Below, one piece after another: positions 39,701 through 55,600 of a stretch of 64,000 nucleotides of DNA. A program made the position numbers and the translations under genes. Source of the stretch: Auanema rhodensis (Eukaryota > Nematoda > Chromadorea > Rhabditida > Rhabditidae); NCBI GenBank assembly GCA_964057225.1, contig OZ059896.1, positions 5,084,001 through 5,148,000 on the forward strand, given 5' to 3'. The notes under the pieces are model-generated. The model ran no database searches, had not been told where the DNA came from, and saw only the letters and a program-made list of their open reading frames with translations. Position 1 is the stretch's first letter; every line of letters begins with the position of its first letter.

Positions 39701-42700
39701 TACATTTAATTAGCATAAATTAAAGTTCACGTAAATTTCAAAGTCATGGTTACCATGCACCAATATTAATAAAAATTTGTTTTTAGACTAATATGGACAT
39801 GAGGAATCTAATTTTGAAAACCGCATCTCTTTATCTTTCACGTGAAGCGAGTTACATACCAAGTGCACATCACGTGTACATTTAATTAGCATAAATTAAA
39901 GTTCACGTAAATTTCAAAGTCATGGTTACCATGAACCAATATCAATAAAAATTTGTTTTTAGACTAATATGGACATGGGGAATCTAATTTTGAAAACCGC
40001 ATCTCTTTATCTTTCACGTGAAGCGAGTTACATACCAAGTGCACATCACGTGTACACTTAATTAGCATAAATTAAAGTTCACGTAAATTTCAAAGTCATG
40101 GTTACCATGCACCAATATCAATAAAAATTTGTTTTTAGACTAATATGGACATGGAGAATCTAATTTTGAAAACCGCATCTCTTTATCTTTCACGTGAAGC
40201 GAGTTACATACCAAGTGCACATCACGTGTACATTTAATTAGCATAAATTAAAGTTCACGTAAATTTCAAAGTCATGGTTACCATGCACCAATATCAATAA
40301 AAATTTGTTTTTAGACTAATATGGACATGGGGAATCTAATTTTGAAAACCGCATCTCTTTATCTTTCACGTGAAGCGAGTTACATACCAAGTGCACATCA
40401 CGTGTACACTTAATTAGCATAAATTAAAGTTCACGTAAATTTCAAAGTCATGGTTACCATGCACCAATATCAATAAAAATTTGTTTTTAGACTAATATGG
40501 ACATGGGGAATCTAATTTTGAAAACCGCATCTCTTTATCTTTCAAGTGAAGCGAGTTACATACCAAGTGCACATCACGTGTACATTTAATTAGCATAAAT
40601 TAAAGTTCACGTAAATTTCAAAGTCATGGTTACCATGCACCAATATCAATAAAAATTTGTTTTTAGACTAATATGGACATGGGGAATCTAATTTTGAAAA
40701 CCGCATCTCTTTATCTTTCACGTGAAGCGAGTTACATACCAAGTGCACATCACGTGTACATTTAATTAGCATAAATTAAAGTTCACGTAAATTTCAAAGT
40801 CATGGTTACCATGCACCAATATCAATAAAAATTTGTTTTTAGACTAATATGAACATGGGGAATCTAATTTTGAAAACCGCATCTCTTTATCTTTCACGTG
40901 AAGCGAGTTACATACCAAGTGCACATAACGTGTACATTTAATTAGCATAAATTAAAGTTCACGTAAATTTCAAAGTCATGGTTACCATGCACCAATATCA
41001 ATAAAAATTTGTTTTTAGACTAATATGGACATGGAGAATCTAATTTTGAAAATCGCATCTCTTTATCTTTCACGTGAAGCGAGTTACATACCAAGTGCAC
41101 ATCACGTGTACATTTAATTAGCATAAATTAAAGTTCACGTAAATTTCAAAGTCATGGTTACCATGAACCAATATCAATAAAAATTTGTTTTTCGACTAAT
41201 ATGGACATGGGGAATCTAATTTTGAAAACCGCATCTCTTTATCTTTCACGTGAAGCGAGTTACATACCAAGTGCACATCACGTGTACATTTAATTAGCAT
41301 AAATTAAAGTTCACGTAAATTTCAAAGTCATGGTTACCATGCACCAATATTAATAAAAATTTGTTTTTAGACTAATATGGACATGGGGAATCTAATTTTG
41401 AAAACCGCATCTCTTTATCTTTCACGTGAAGCGAGTTACATACCAAGTGCACATCACGTGTACATTTAATTAGCATAAATTAAAGTTCACGTAAATTTCA
41501 AAGTCATGGTTACCATGCACCAATATCAATAAAAATTTGTTTTTAGACTAATATGGACATGGAGAATCTAATTTTGAAAACCGCATCTCTTTATCTTTCA
41601 CGTGAAGCGAGTTACATACCAAGTGCACATCACGTGTACATTTAATTAGCATAAATTAAAGTTCACGTAAATTTCAAAGTCATGGTTACCATGCACCAAT
41701 ATCAATAAAAATTTGTTTTTAGACTAATATGAACATGGGGAATCTAATTTTGAAAACCGCATCTCTTTATCTTTCACGTGAAGCGAGTTACATACCAAGT
41801 GCACATAACGTGTACATTTAATTAGCATAAATTAAAGTTCACGTAAATTTCAAAGTCATGGTTACCATGCACCAATATCAATAAAAATTTGTTTTTAGAC
41901 TAATATGGACATGGAGAATCTAATTTTGAAAACCGCATCTCTTTATCGTTCACGTGAAGCGAGTTACATACCAAGTGCACATCACGTGTACATTTAATTA
42001 GCATAAATTAAAGTTCACGTAAATTTCAAAGTCATGGTTACCATGAACCAATATCAATAAAAATTTGTTTTTAGACTAATATGGACATGGGGAATCTAAT
42101 TTTGAAAATCGCATCTCTTTATCTTTCACGTGAAGCGAGTTACATACCAAGTGCACGTCACGTGTACATTTAATTAGCATAAATTAAAGTTCACGTAAAT
42201 TTCAAAGTCATGGTTACCATGAACCAATATCAATAAAAATTTGTTTTTAGACTAATATGGACATGGGGAATCTAATTTTGGAAACCGCATCTCTTTATCT
42301 TTCACGTGAAGCGAGTTACATACCAAGTGCACATCACGTGTACATTTAATTAGCATAAATTAAAGTTCACGTAAATTTCAAAGTCATGGTTACCATGCAC
42401 CAATATTAATAAAAATTTGTTTTTAGACTAATATGGACATGGGGAATCTAATTTTGAAAACCGCATCTCTTTATCTTTCACGTGAAGCGAGTTACATACC
42501 AAGTGCACATCACGTGTACATTTAATTAGCATAAATTAAAGTTCACGTAAATTTCAAAGTCATGGTTACCATGCACCAATATCAATAAAAATTTGTTTTT
42601 AGACTAATATGGACATGGAGAATCTAATTTTGAAAACCGCATCTCTTTATCTTTCACGTGAAGCGAGTTACATACCAAGTGCACATCACGTGTACATTTA

Positions 42701-44000
42701 ATTAGCATAAATTAAAGTTCACGTAAATTTCAAAGTCATGGTTACCATGCACCAATATCAATAAAAATTTGTTTTTAGACTAATATGGACATGGGGAATC
42801 TAATTTTGAAAACCGCATCTCTTTATCTTTCACGTGAAGCGAGTTACATACCAAGTGCACATCACGTGTACACTTAATTAGCATAAATTAAAGTTCACGT
42901 AAATTTCAAAGTCATGGTTACCATGCACCAATATCAATAAAAATTTGTTTTTAGACTAATATGGACATGGGGAATCTAATTTTGAAAACCGCATCTCTTT
43001 ATCTTTCAAGTGAAGCGAGTTACATACCAAGTGCACATCACGTGTACATTTAATTAGCATAAATTAAAGTTCACGTAAATTTCAAAGTCATGGTTACCAT
43101 GCACCAATATCAATAAAAATTTGTTTTTAGACTAATATGGACATGGGGAATCTAATTTTGAAAATCGCATCTCTTTATCTTTCACGTGAAGCGAGTTACA
43201 TACCAAGTGCACATCACGTGTACATTTAATTAGCATAAATTAAAGTTCACGTAAATTTCAAAGTCATGGTTACCATGAACCAATATCAATAAAAATTTGT
43301 TTTTAGACTAATATGGACATGGGGAATCTAATTTTGAAAACCGCATCTCTTTATCTTTCACGTGAAGCGAGTTACATACCAAGTGCACATCACGTGTACA
43401 TTTAATTAGCATAAATTAAAGTTCACGTAAATTTCAAAGTCATGGTTACCATGCACCAATATCAATAAAAATTTGTTTTTAGACTAATATGGACATGGGG
43501 AATCTAATTTTGAAAATCGCATCTCTTTATCTTTCACGTGAAGCGAGTTACATACCAAGTGCACATCACGTGTACATTTAATTAGCATAAATTAAAGTTC
43601 ACGTAAATTTCAAAGTCATGGTTAGCATGAACCAATATCAATAAAAATTTGTTTTTAGACTAATATGGACATGGGGAATCTAATTTTGAAAACCGCATCT
43701 CTTTATCTTTCACGTGAAGCGAGTTACATACCAAGTGCACATCACGTGTACATTTAATTAGCATAAATTAAAGTTCACGTAAATTTCAAAGTCATGGTTA
43801 CCATGCACCAATATCAATAAAAATTTGTTTTTAGACTAATTTGGACATGGGGAATCTAATTTTGAAAACCGCATCTCTTTATCTTTCAAGTGAAGCGAGT
43901 TACATACCAAGTGCACATCACGTGTACATTTAATTAGCATAAATTAAAGTTCACGTAAATTTCAAAGTCATGGTTACCATGAACCAATATCAATAAAAAT
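31153..44000 (+). repeat. Large segmental duplication, copy 1 (73 monomers)
   Basis: This 12,848-bp block is colinear in monomer types with 49,105-63,008. Matching markers give an offset of 17,952 bp for GGACATGGAG 31,523/49,475 and 32,579/50,531, T105C 33,541/51,493, GTTAGCATGA 34,469/52,421 and ACCGTG 35,179/53,131. The offset becomes 18,480 (GCATATCACG 35,641/54,121), 18,656 (TTGTTTTCAG 36,081/54,737; GGAAACC 36,824/55,480; CAAAATCATG 37,451/56,107), 18,832 (AACATAA 37,601/56,433; GGACATGGAG 38,211/57,043 to 42,611/61,443; GTTAGCATGA 43,621/62,453) and finally 19,008. Every step is a whole number of monomers. Confidence 0.88.
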
Positions 44001-47000
44001 TTGTTTTTAGACTAATATGGACATGGGGAATCTAATTTTGAAAACCGCATCTCTTTATCTTCCACGTGAAGCGAGTTACATACCAAGTGCACATCACGTG
44101 TACATTTAATTAGCATAAATTAAAGTTCACGTAAATTTCAAAGTCATGGTTACCATGCACCAATATTAATAAAAATTTGTTTTTAGACTAATAAGGACAT
44201 GGGGAATCTAATTTTGAAAATCGCATCTCTTTATCTTTCACGTGAAGCGAGTTACATACCAAGTGCATATCACGTGTACATTTAATTAGCATAAATTAAA
44301 GTTCACGTAAATTTCAAAGTCATGGTTACCATGAACCAATATCAATAAAAATTTGTTTTTAGACTAATATGGACATGGGGAATCTAATTTTGAAAACCGC
44401 ATCTCTTTATCTTTCACGTGAAGCGAGTTACATACCAAGTGCACATCACGTGTACACTTAATTAGCATAAATTAAAGTTCACGTAAATTTCAAAGTCATG
44501 GTTACCATGCACCAATATCAATAAAAATTTGTTTTTAGACTAATATGGACATGGGGAATCTAATTTTGAAAACCGCATCTCTTTATCTTTCAAGTGAAGC
44601 GAGTTACATACCAAGTGCACATCACGTGTACATTTAATTAGCATAAATTAAAGTTCACGTAAATTTCAAAGTCATGGTTACCATGCACCAATATCAATAA
44701 AAATTTGTTTTTAGACTAATATGGACATGGGGAATCTAATTTTGAAAACCGCATCTCTTTATCTTTCACGTGAAGCGAGTTACATACCAAGTGCACATCA
44801 CGTGTACATTTAATTAGCATAAATTAAAGTTCACGTAAATTTCAAAGTCATGGTTACCATGCACCAATATCAATAAAAATTTGTTTTTAGACTAATATGA
44901 ACATGGGGAATCTAATTTTGAAAACCGCATCTCTTTATCTTTCACGTGAAGCGAGTTACATACCAAGTGCACATAACGTGTACATTTAATTAGCATAAAT
45001 TAAAGTTCACGTAAATTTCAAAGTCATGGTTACCATGCACCAATATCAATAAAAATTTGTTTTTAGACTAATATGGACATGGAGAATCTAATTTTGAAAA
45101 TCGCATCTCTTTATCTTTCACGTGAAGCGAGTTACATACCAAGTGCACATCACGTGTACATTTAATTAGCATAAATTAAAGTTCACGTAAATTTCAAAGT
45201 CATGGTTACCATGAACCAATATCAATAAAAATTTGTTTTTAGACTAATATGGACATGGGGAATCTAATTTTGAAAACCGCATCTCTTTATCTTTCACGTG
45301 AAGCGAGTTACATACCAAGTGCACATCACGTGTACATTTAATTAGCATAATATAAAGTTCACGTAAATTTCAAAGTCATGGTTACCATGCACCAATATTA
45401 ATAAAAATTTGTTTTTAGACTAATATGGACATGGGGAATCTAATTTTGAAAACCGCATCTCTTTATCTTTCACGTGAAGCGAGTTACATACCAAGTGCAC
45501 ATCACGTGTACATTTAATTAGCATAAATTAAAGTTCACGTAAATTTCAAAGTCATGGTTACCATGCACCAATATCAATAAAAATTTGTTTTTAGACTAAT
45601 ATGGACATGGAGAATCTAATTTTGAAAACCGCATCTCTTTATCTTTCACGTGAAGCGAGTTACATACCAAGTGCACATCACGTGTACATTTAATTAGCAT
45701 AAATTAAAGTTCACGTAAATTTCAAAGTCATGGTTACCATGCACCAATATCAATAAAAATTTGTTTTTAGACTAATATGAACATGGGGAATCTAATTTTG
45801 AAAACCGCATCTCTTTATCTTTCACGTGAAGCGAGTTACATACCAAGTGCACATAACGTGTACATTTAATTAGCATAAATTAAAGTTCACGTAAATTTCA
45901 AAGTCATGGTTACCATGCACCAATATCAATAAAAATTTGTTTTTAGACTAATATGGACATGGAGAATCTAATTTTGAAAACCGCATCTCTTTATCTTTCA
46001 CGTGAAGCGAGTTACATACCAAGTGCACATCACGTGTACATTTAATTAGCATAAATTAAAGTTCACGTAAATTTCAAAGTCATGGTTACCATGCACCAAT
46101 ATTAATAAAAATTTGTTTTTAAACTAATATGGACATGGGGAATCTAATTTTGAAAACCGCATCTCTTTATCTTTCACGTGAAGCGAGTTACATACCAAGT
46201 GCACATCACGTGTACATTTAATTAGCATAAATTAAAGTTCACGTAAATTTCAAAGTCATGGTTACCATGCACCAATATCAATAAAAATTTGTTTTTAGAC
46301 TAATTTGGACATGGGGAATCTAATTTTGAAAACCGCATCTCTTTATCTTTCAAGTGAAGCGAGTTACATACCAAGTGCACATCACGTGTACATTTAATTA
46401 GCATAAATTAAAGTTCACGTAAATTTCAAAGTCATGGTTACCATGCACCAATATTAATAAAAATTTGTTTTTAGACTAATATGGACATGAGGAATCTAAT
46501 TTTGAAAACCGCATCTCTTTATCTTTCACGTGAAGCGAGTTACATACCAAGTGCACATCACGTGTACATTTAATTAGCATAAATTAAAGTTCACGTAAAT
46601 TTCAAAGTCATGGTTACCATGCACCAATATCAATAAAAATTTGTTTTTAGACTAATATGGACATGGAGAATCTAATTTTGAAAACCGCATCTCTTTATCT
46701 TTCACGTGAAGCGAGTTACATACCAAGTGCACATCACGTGTACATTTAATTAGCATAAATTAAAGTTCACGTAAATTTCAAAGTCATGGTTACCATGAAC
46801 CAATATCAATAAAAATTTGTTTTTAGACTAATATGGACATGGGGAATCTAATTTTGAAAACCGCATCTCTTTATCTTCCACGTGAAGCGAGTTACATACC
46901 AAGTGCACATCACGTGTACATTTAATTAGCATAAATTAAAGTTCACGTAAATTTCAAAGTCATGGTTACCATGCACCAATATTAATAAAAATTTGTTTTT

Positions 47001-49632
47001 AGACTAATAAGGACATGGGGAATCTAATTTTGAAAATCGCATCTCTTTATCTTTCACGTGAAGCGAGTTACATACCAAGTGCATATCACGTGTACATTTA
47101 ATTAGCATAAATTAAAGTTCACGTAAATTTCAAAGTCATGGTTACCATGAACCAATATCAATAAAAATTTGTTTTTAGACTAATATGGACATGGGGAATC
47201 TAATTTTGAAAACCGCATCTCTTTATCTTTCACGTGAAGCGAGTTACATACCAAGTGCACATCACGTGTACACTTAATTAGCATAAATTAAAGTTCACGT
47301 AAATTTCAAAGTCATGGTTACCATGCACCAATATCAATAAAAATTTGTTTTTAGACTAATATGGACATGGGGAATCTAATTTTGAAAACCGCATCTCTTT
47401 ATCTTTCAAGTGAAGCGAGTTACATACCAAGTGCACATCACGTGTACATTTAATTAGCATAAATTAAAGTTCACGTAAATTTCAAAGTCATGGTTACCAT
47501 GCACCAATATCAATAAAAATTTGTTTTTAGACTAATATGGACATGGGGAATCTAATTTTGAAAACCGCATCTCTTTATCTTTCACGTGAAGCGAGTTACA
47601 TACCAAGTGCACATCACGTGTACATTTAATTAGCATAAATTAAAGTTCACGTAAATTTCAAAGTCATGGTTACCATGCACCAATATCAATAAAAATTTGT
47701 TTTTAGACTAATATGAACATGGGGAATCTAATTTTGAAAACCGCATCTCTTTATCTTTCACGTGAAGCGAGTTACATACCAAGTGCACATAACGTGTACA
47801 TTTAATTAGCATAAATTAAAGTTCACGTAAATTTCAAAGTCATGGTTACCATGCACCAATATCAATAAAAATTTGTTTTTAGACTAATATGGACATGGAG
47901 AATCTAATTTTGAAAATCGCATCTCTTTATCTTTCACGTGAAGCGAGTTACATACCAAGTGCACATCACGTGTACATTTAATTAGCATAAATTAAAGTTC
48001 ACGTAAATTTCAAAGTCATGGTTACCATGAACCAATATCAATAAAAATTTGTTTTTAGACTAATATGGACATGGGGAATCTAATTTTGAAAACCGCATCT
48101 CTTTATCTTTCACGTGAAGCGAGTTACATACCAAGTGCACATCACGTGTACATTTAATTAGCATAATATAAAGTTCACGTAAATTTCAAAGTCATGGTTA
48201 CCATGCACCAATATTAATAAAAATTTGTTTTTAGACTAATATGGACATGGGGAATCTAATTTTGAAAACCGCATCTCTTTATCTTTCACGTGAAGCGAGT
48301 TACATACCAAGTGCACATCACGTGTACATTTAATTAGCATAAATTAAAGTTCACGTAAATTTCAAAGTCATGGTTACCATGCACCAATATCAATAAAAAT
48401 TTGTTTTTAGACTAATATGGACATGGAGAATCTAATTTTGAAAACCGCATCTCTTTATCTTTCACGTGAAGCGAGTTACATACCAAGTGCACATCACGTG
48501 TACATTTAATTAGCATAAATTAAAGTTCACGTAAATTTCAAAGTCATGGTTACCATGCACCAATATCAATAAAAATTTGTTTTTAGACTAATATGAACAT
48601 GGGGAATCTAATTTTGAAAACCGCATCTCTTTATCTTTCACGTGAAGCGAGTTACATACCAAGTGCACATAACGTGTACATTTAATTAGCATAAATTAAA
48701 GTTCACGTAAATTTCAAAGTCATGGTTACCATGCACCAATATCAATAAAAATTTGTTTTTAGACTAATATGGACATGGAGAATCTAATTTTGAAAACCGC
48801 ATCTCTTTATCTTTCACGTGAAGCGAGTTACATACCAAGTGCACATCACGTGTACATTTAATTAGCATAAATTAAAGTTCACGTAAATTTCAAAGTCATG
48901 GTTACCATGCACCAATATTAATAAAAATTTGTTTTTAAACTAATATGGACATGGGGAATCTAATTTTGAAAACCGCATCTCTTTATCTTTCACGTGAAGC
49001 GAGTTACATACCAAGTGCACATCACGTGTACATTTAATTAGCATAAATTAAAGTTCACGTAAATTTCAAAGTCATGGTTACCATGCACCAATATCAATAA
49101 AAATTTGTTTTTAGACTAATTTGGACATGGGGAATCTAATTTTGAAAACCGCATCTCTTTATCTTTCAAGTGAAGCGAGTTACATACCAAGTGCACATCA
49201 CGTGTACATTTAATTAGCATAAATTAAAGTTCACGTAAATTTCAAAGTCATGGTTACCATGCACCAATATTAATAAAAATTTGTTTTTAGACTAATATGG
49301 ACATGAGGAATCTAATTTTGAAAACCGCATCTCTTTATCTTTCACGTGAAGCGAGTTACATACCAAGTGCACATCACGTGTACATTTAATTAGCATAAAT
49401 TAAAGTTCACGTAAATTTCAAAGTCATGGTTACCATGCACCAATATCAATAAAAATTTGTTTTTAGACTAATATGGACATGGAGAATCTAATTTTGAAAA
49501 CCGCATCTCTTTATCTTTCACGTGAAGCGAGTTACATACCAAGTGCACATCACGTGTACATTTAATTAGCATAAATTAAAGTTCACGTAAATTTCAAAGT
49601 CATGGTTACCATGCACCAATATCAATAAAAAT
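44001..49632 (+). repeat. Two 16-monomer (2,816 bp) tandem units
   Basis: 44,001-46,816 and 46,817-49,632 agree at every diagnostic site I compared, at an exact 2,816-bp offset: TCCACGTG 44,061/46,877; GCATATCACG 44,265/47,081; GGACATGGAG 45,075/47,891, 45,603/48,419, 45,955/48,771 and 46,659/49,475; the unusual ATTAGCATAATATA 45,341/48,157; and the G20A+C95A monomers near 44,899/47,715 and 45,779/48,595. I saw no difference between them by eye. This makes them the freshest-looking long tandem duplication in the window. The last three monomers of the second unit are also the start of the copy-2 segmental duplication. Confidence 0.88.
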
Positions 49633-52600
49633 TTGTTTTTAGACTAATATGGACATGGGGAATCTAATTTTGAAAACCGCATCTCTTTATCTTTCACGTG
49701 AAGCGAGTTACATACCAAGTGCACATCACGTGTACACTTAATTAGCATAAATTAAAGTTCACGTAAATTTCAAAGTCATGGTTACCATGCACCAATATCA
49801 ATAAAAATTTGTTTTTAGACTAATATGGACATGGGGAATCTAATTTTGAAAACCGCATCTCTTTATCTTTCAAGTGAAGCGAGTTACATACCAAGTGCAC
49901 ATCACGTGTACATTTAATTAGCATAAATTAAAGTTCACGTAAATTTCAAAGTCATGGTTACCATGCACCAATATCAATAAAAATTTGTTTTTAGACTAAT
50001 ATGGACATGGGGAATCTAATTTTGAAAACCGCATCTCTTTATCTTTCACGTGAAGCGAGTTACATACCAAGTGCACATCACGTGTACATTTAATTAGCAT
50101 AAATTAAAGTTCACGTAAATTTCAAAGTCATGGTTACCATGCACCAATATCAATAAAAATTTGTTTTTAGACTAATATGAACATGGGGAATCTAATTTTG
50201 AAAACCGCATCTCTTTATCTTTCACGTGAAGCGAGTTACATACCAAGTGCACATAACGTGTACATTTAATTAGCATAAATTAAAGTTCACGTAAATTTCA
50301 AAGTCATGGTTACCATGCACCAATATCAATAAAAATTTGTTTTTAGACTAATATGGACATGGAGAATCTAATTTTGAAAACCGCATCTCTTTATCTTTCA
50401 CGTGAAGCGAGTTACATACCAAGTGCACATCACGTGTACATTTAATTAGCATAAATTAAAGTTCACGTAAATTTCAAAGTCATGGTTACCATGCACCAAT
50501 ATCAATAAAAATTTGTTTTTAGACTAATATGGACATGGAGAATCTAATTTTGAAAACCGCATCTCTTTATCTTTCACGTGAAGCGAGTTACATACCAAGT
50601 GCACATCACGTGTACATTTAATTAGCATAAATTAAAGTTCACGTAAATTTCAAAGTCATGGTTACCATGAACCAATATCAATAAAAATTTGTTTTTAGAC
50701 TAATATGGACATGGGGAATCTAATTTTGAAAATCGCATCTCTTTATCTTTCACGTGAAGCGAGTTACATACCAAGTGCACATCACGTGTACATTTAATTA
50801 GCATAAATTAAAGTTCACGTAAATTTCAAAGTCATGGTTACCATGAACCAATATCAATAAAAATTTGTTTTTAGACTAATATGGACATGGGGAATCTAAT
50901 TTTGAAAACCGCATCTCTTTATCTTTCACGTGAAGCGAGTTACATACCAAGTGCACATCACGTGTACATTTAATTAGCATAAATTAAAGTTCACGTAAAT
51001 TTCAAAGTCATGGTTACCATGCACCAATATTAATAAAAATTTGTTTTTAGACTAATATGGACATGGGGAATCTAATTTTGAAAACCGCATCTCTTTATCT
51101 TTCACGTGAAGCGAGTTACATACCAAGTGCACATCACGTGTACATTTAATTAGCATAAATTAAAGTTCACGTAAATTTCAAAGTCATGGTTACCATGCAC
51201 CAATATCAATAAAAATTTGTTTTTAGACTAATATGGACATGGAGAATCTAATTTTGAAAACCGCATCTCTTTATCTTTCACGTGAAGCGAGTTACATACC
51301 AAGTGCACATCACGTGTACATTTAATTAGCATAAATTAAAGTTCACGTAAATTTCAAAGTCATGGTTACCATGCACCAATATCAATAAAAATTTGTTTTT
51401 AGACTAATATGGACATGGGGAATCTAATTTTGAAAACCGCATCTCTTTATCTTTCACGTGAAGCGAGTTACATACCAAGTGCACATCACGTGTACACTTA
51501 ATTAGCATAAATTAAAGTTCACGTAAATTTCAAAGTCATGGTTACCATGCACCAATATCAATAAAAATTTGTTTTTAGACTAATATGGACATGGGGAATC
51601 TAATTTTGAAAACCGCATCTCTTTATCTTTCAAGTGAAGCGAGTTACATACCAAGTGCACATCACGTGTACATTTAATTAGCATAAATTAAAGTTCACGT
51701 AAATTTCAAAGTCATGGTTACCATGCACCAATATCAATAAAAATTTGTTTTTAGACTAATATGGACATGGGGAATCTAATTTTGAAAATCGCATCTCTTT
51801 ATCTTTCACGTGAAGCGAGTTACATACCAAGTGCACATCACGTGTACATTTAATTAGCATAAATTAAAGTTCACGTAAATTTCAAAGTCATGGTTACCAT
51901 GAACCAATATCAATAAAAATTTGTTTTTAGACTAATATGGACATGGGGAATCTAATTTTGAAAACCGCATCTCTTTATCTTTCACGTGAAGCGAGTTACA
52001 TACCAAGTGCACATCACGTGTACATTTAATTAGCATAAATTAAAGTTCACGTAAATTTCAAAGTCATGGTTACCATGCACCAATATTAATAAAAATTTGT
52101 TTTTAGACTAATATGGACATGGGGAATCTAATTTTGAAAACCGCATCTCTTTATCTTTCACGTGAAGCGAGTTACATACCAAGTGCACATCACGTGTACA
52201 TTTAATTAGCATAAATTAAAGTTCACGTAAATTTCAAAGTCATGGTTACCATGCACCAATATCAATAAAAATTTGTTTTTAGACTAATATGGACATGGGG
52301 AATCTAATTTTGAAAATCGCATCTCTTTATCTTTCACGTGAAGCGAGTTACATACCAAGTGCACATCACGTGTACATTTAATTAGCATAAATTAAAGTTC
52401 ACGTAAATTTCAAAGTCATGGTTAGCATGAACCAATATCAATAAAAATTTGTTTTTAGACTAATATGGACATGGGGAATCTAATTTTGAAAACCGCATCT
52501 CTTTATCTTTCACGTGAAGCGAGTTACATACCAAGTGCACATCACGTGTACATTTAATTAGCATAAATTAAAGTTCACGTAAATTTCAAAGTCATGGTTA

Positions 52601-55600
52601 CCATGAACCAATATCAATAAAAATTTGTTTTTAGACTAATATGGACATGGGGAATCTAATTTTGAAAACCGCATCTCTTTATCTTTCACGTGAAGCGAGT
52701 TACATACCAAGTGCACATCACGTGTACATTTAATTAGCATAAATTAAAGTTCACGTAAATTTCAAAGTCATGGTTACCATGCACCAATATCAATAAAAAT
52801 TTGTTTTTAGACTAATTTGGACATGGGGAATCTAATTTTGAAAACCGCATCTCTTTATCTTTCAAGTGAAGCGAGTTACATACCAAGTGCACATCACGTG
52901 TACATTTAATTAGCATAAATTAAAGTTCACGTAAATTTCAAAGTCATGGTTACCATGCACCAATATTAATAAAAATTTGTTTTTAGACTAATATGGACAT
53001 GAGGAATCTAATTTTGAAAACCGCATCTCTTTATCTTCCACGTGAAGCGAGTTACATACCAAGTGCACATCACGTGTACATTTAATTAGCATAAATTAAA
53101 GTTCACGTAAATTTCAAAGTCATGGTTACCGTGAACCAATATCAATAAAAATTTGTTTTTAGACTAATTTGAACATGGGGAATCTAATTTTGAAAACCGC
53201 ATCTCTTTATCTTTCAAGTGAAGCGAGTTACATACCAAGTGCACATCACGTGTACATTTAATTAGCATAAATTAAAGTTCACGTAAATTTCAAAGTCATG
53301 GTTACCATGAACCAATATCAATAAAAATTTGTTTTTAGACTAATATGGACATGGGGAATCTAATTTTGAAAACCGCATCTCTTTATCTTTCAAGTGAAGC
53401 GAGTTACATACCAAGTGCACATCACGTGTACATTTAATTAGCATAAATTAAAGTTCACGTAAATTTCAAAGTCATGGTTACCATGCACCAATATTAATAA
53501 AAATTTGTTTTTAGACTAATATGGACATGAGGAATCTAATTTTGAAAACCGCATCTCTTTATCTTCCACGTGAAGCGAGTTACATACCAAGTGCACATCA
53601 CGTGTACATTTAATTAGCATAAATTAAAGTTCACGTAAATTTCAAAGTCATGGTTACCGTGAACCAATATCAATAAAAATTTGTTTTTAGACTAATTTGA
53701 ACATGGGGAATCTAATTTTGAAAACCGCATCTCTTTATCTTTCAAGTGAAGCGAGTTACATACCAAGTGCACATCACGTGTACATTTAATTAGCATAAAT
53801 TAAAGTTCACGTAAATTTCAAAGTCATGGTTACCATGAACCAATATCAATAAAAATTTGTTTTTAGACTAATATGGACATGGGGAATCTAATTTTGAAAA
53901 CCGCATCTCTTTATCTTCCACGTGAAGCGAGTTACATACCAAGTGCACATCACGTGTACATTTAATTAGCATAAATTAAAGTTCACGTAAATTTCAAAGT
54001 CATGGTTACCATGCACCAATATTAATAAAAATTTGTTTTTAGACTAATAAGGACATGGGGAATCTAATTTTGAAAATCGCATCTCTTTATCTTTCACGTG
54101 AAGCGAGTTACATACCAAGTGCATATCACGTGTACATTTAATTAGCATAAATTAAAGTTCACGTAAATTTCAAAGTCATGGTTACCATGAACCAATATCA
54201 ATAAAAATTTGTTTTTAGACTAATATGGACATGGGGAATCTAATTTTGAAAACCGCATCTCTTTATCTTTCACGTGAAGCGAGTTACATACCAAGTGCAC
54301 ATCACGTGTACATTTAATTAGCATAAATTAAAGTTCACGTAAATTTCAAAGTCATGGTTACCATGCACCAATATTAATAAAAATTTGTTTTTAGACTAAT
54401 ATGGACATGGGGAATCTAATTTTGAAAATCGCATCTCTTTATCTTTCACGTGAAGCGAGTTACATACCAAGTGCACATCACGTGTACATTTAATTAGCAT
54501 AAAGTAAAGTTCACGTAAATTTCAAAGTCATGGTTACCATGAACCAATATCAATAAAAATTTGTTTTTAGACTAATATGGACATGGGGAATCTAATTTTG
54601 AAAACCGCATCTCTTTATCTTTCAAGTGAAGCGAGTTACATACCAAGTGCACATCACGTGTACATTTAATTAGCATAAATTAAAGTTCACGTAAATTTCA
54701 AAGTCATGGTTACCATGAACCAATATCAATAAAAATTTGTTTTCAGACTAATTTGGACATGGGGAATCTAATTTTGAAAACCGCATCTCTTTATCTTTCA
54801 CGTGAAGCGAGTTACATACCAAGTGCACATCACGTGTACATTTAATTAGCATAAATTAAAGTTCACGTAAATTTCAAAGTCATGGTTACCATGCACCAAT
54901 ATTAATAAAAATTTGTTTTTAGACTAATATGGACATGAGGAATCTAATTTTGAAAATCGCATCTCTTTATCTTTCACGTGAAGCGAGTTACATACCAAGT
55001 GCACATCACGTGTACATTTAATTAGCATAAATTAAAGTTCACGTAAATTTCAAAGTCATGGTTACCATGAACCAATATCAATAAAAATTTGTTTTTAGAC
55101 TAATATGGACATGGGGAATCTAATTTTGAAAACCGCATCTCTTTATCTTTCACGTGAAGCGAGTTACATACCAAGTGCACATCACGTGTACATTTAATTA
55201 GCATAAAGTAAAGTTCACGTAAATTTCAAAGTCATGGTTACCATGCACCAATATCAATAAAAATTTGTTTTTAGACTAATATGGACATGGGGAATCTAAT
55301 TTTGAAAATCGCATCTCTTTATCTTTCACGTGAAGCGAGTTACATACCAAGTGCACATCACGTGTACATTTAATTAGCATAAATTAAAGTTCACGTAAAT
55401 TTCAAAGTCATGGTTACCATGAACCAATATCAATAAAAATTTGTTTTTAGACTAATATGGACATGGGGAATCTAATTTTGGAAACCGCATCTCTTTATCT
55501 TTCACGTGAAGCGAGTTACATACCAAGTGCACATCACGTGTACATTTAATTAGCATAAATTAAAGTTCACGTAAATTTCAAAGTCATGGTTACCATGCAC

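Noticed and set aside
45341-45354. Frameshifting indel in the ATAATATAAAG monomers
   Set aside because: The monomer keeps 176 bp; two bases are exchanged in place, and the same variant at 48,157 is its 2,816-bp tandem copy.
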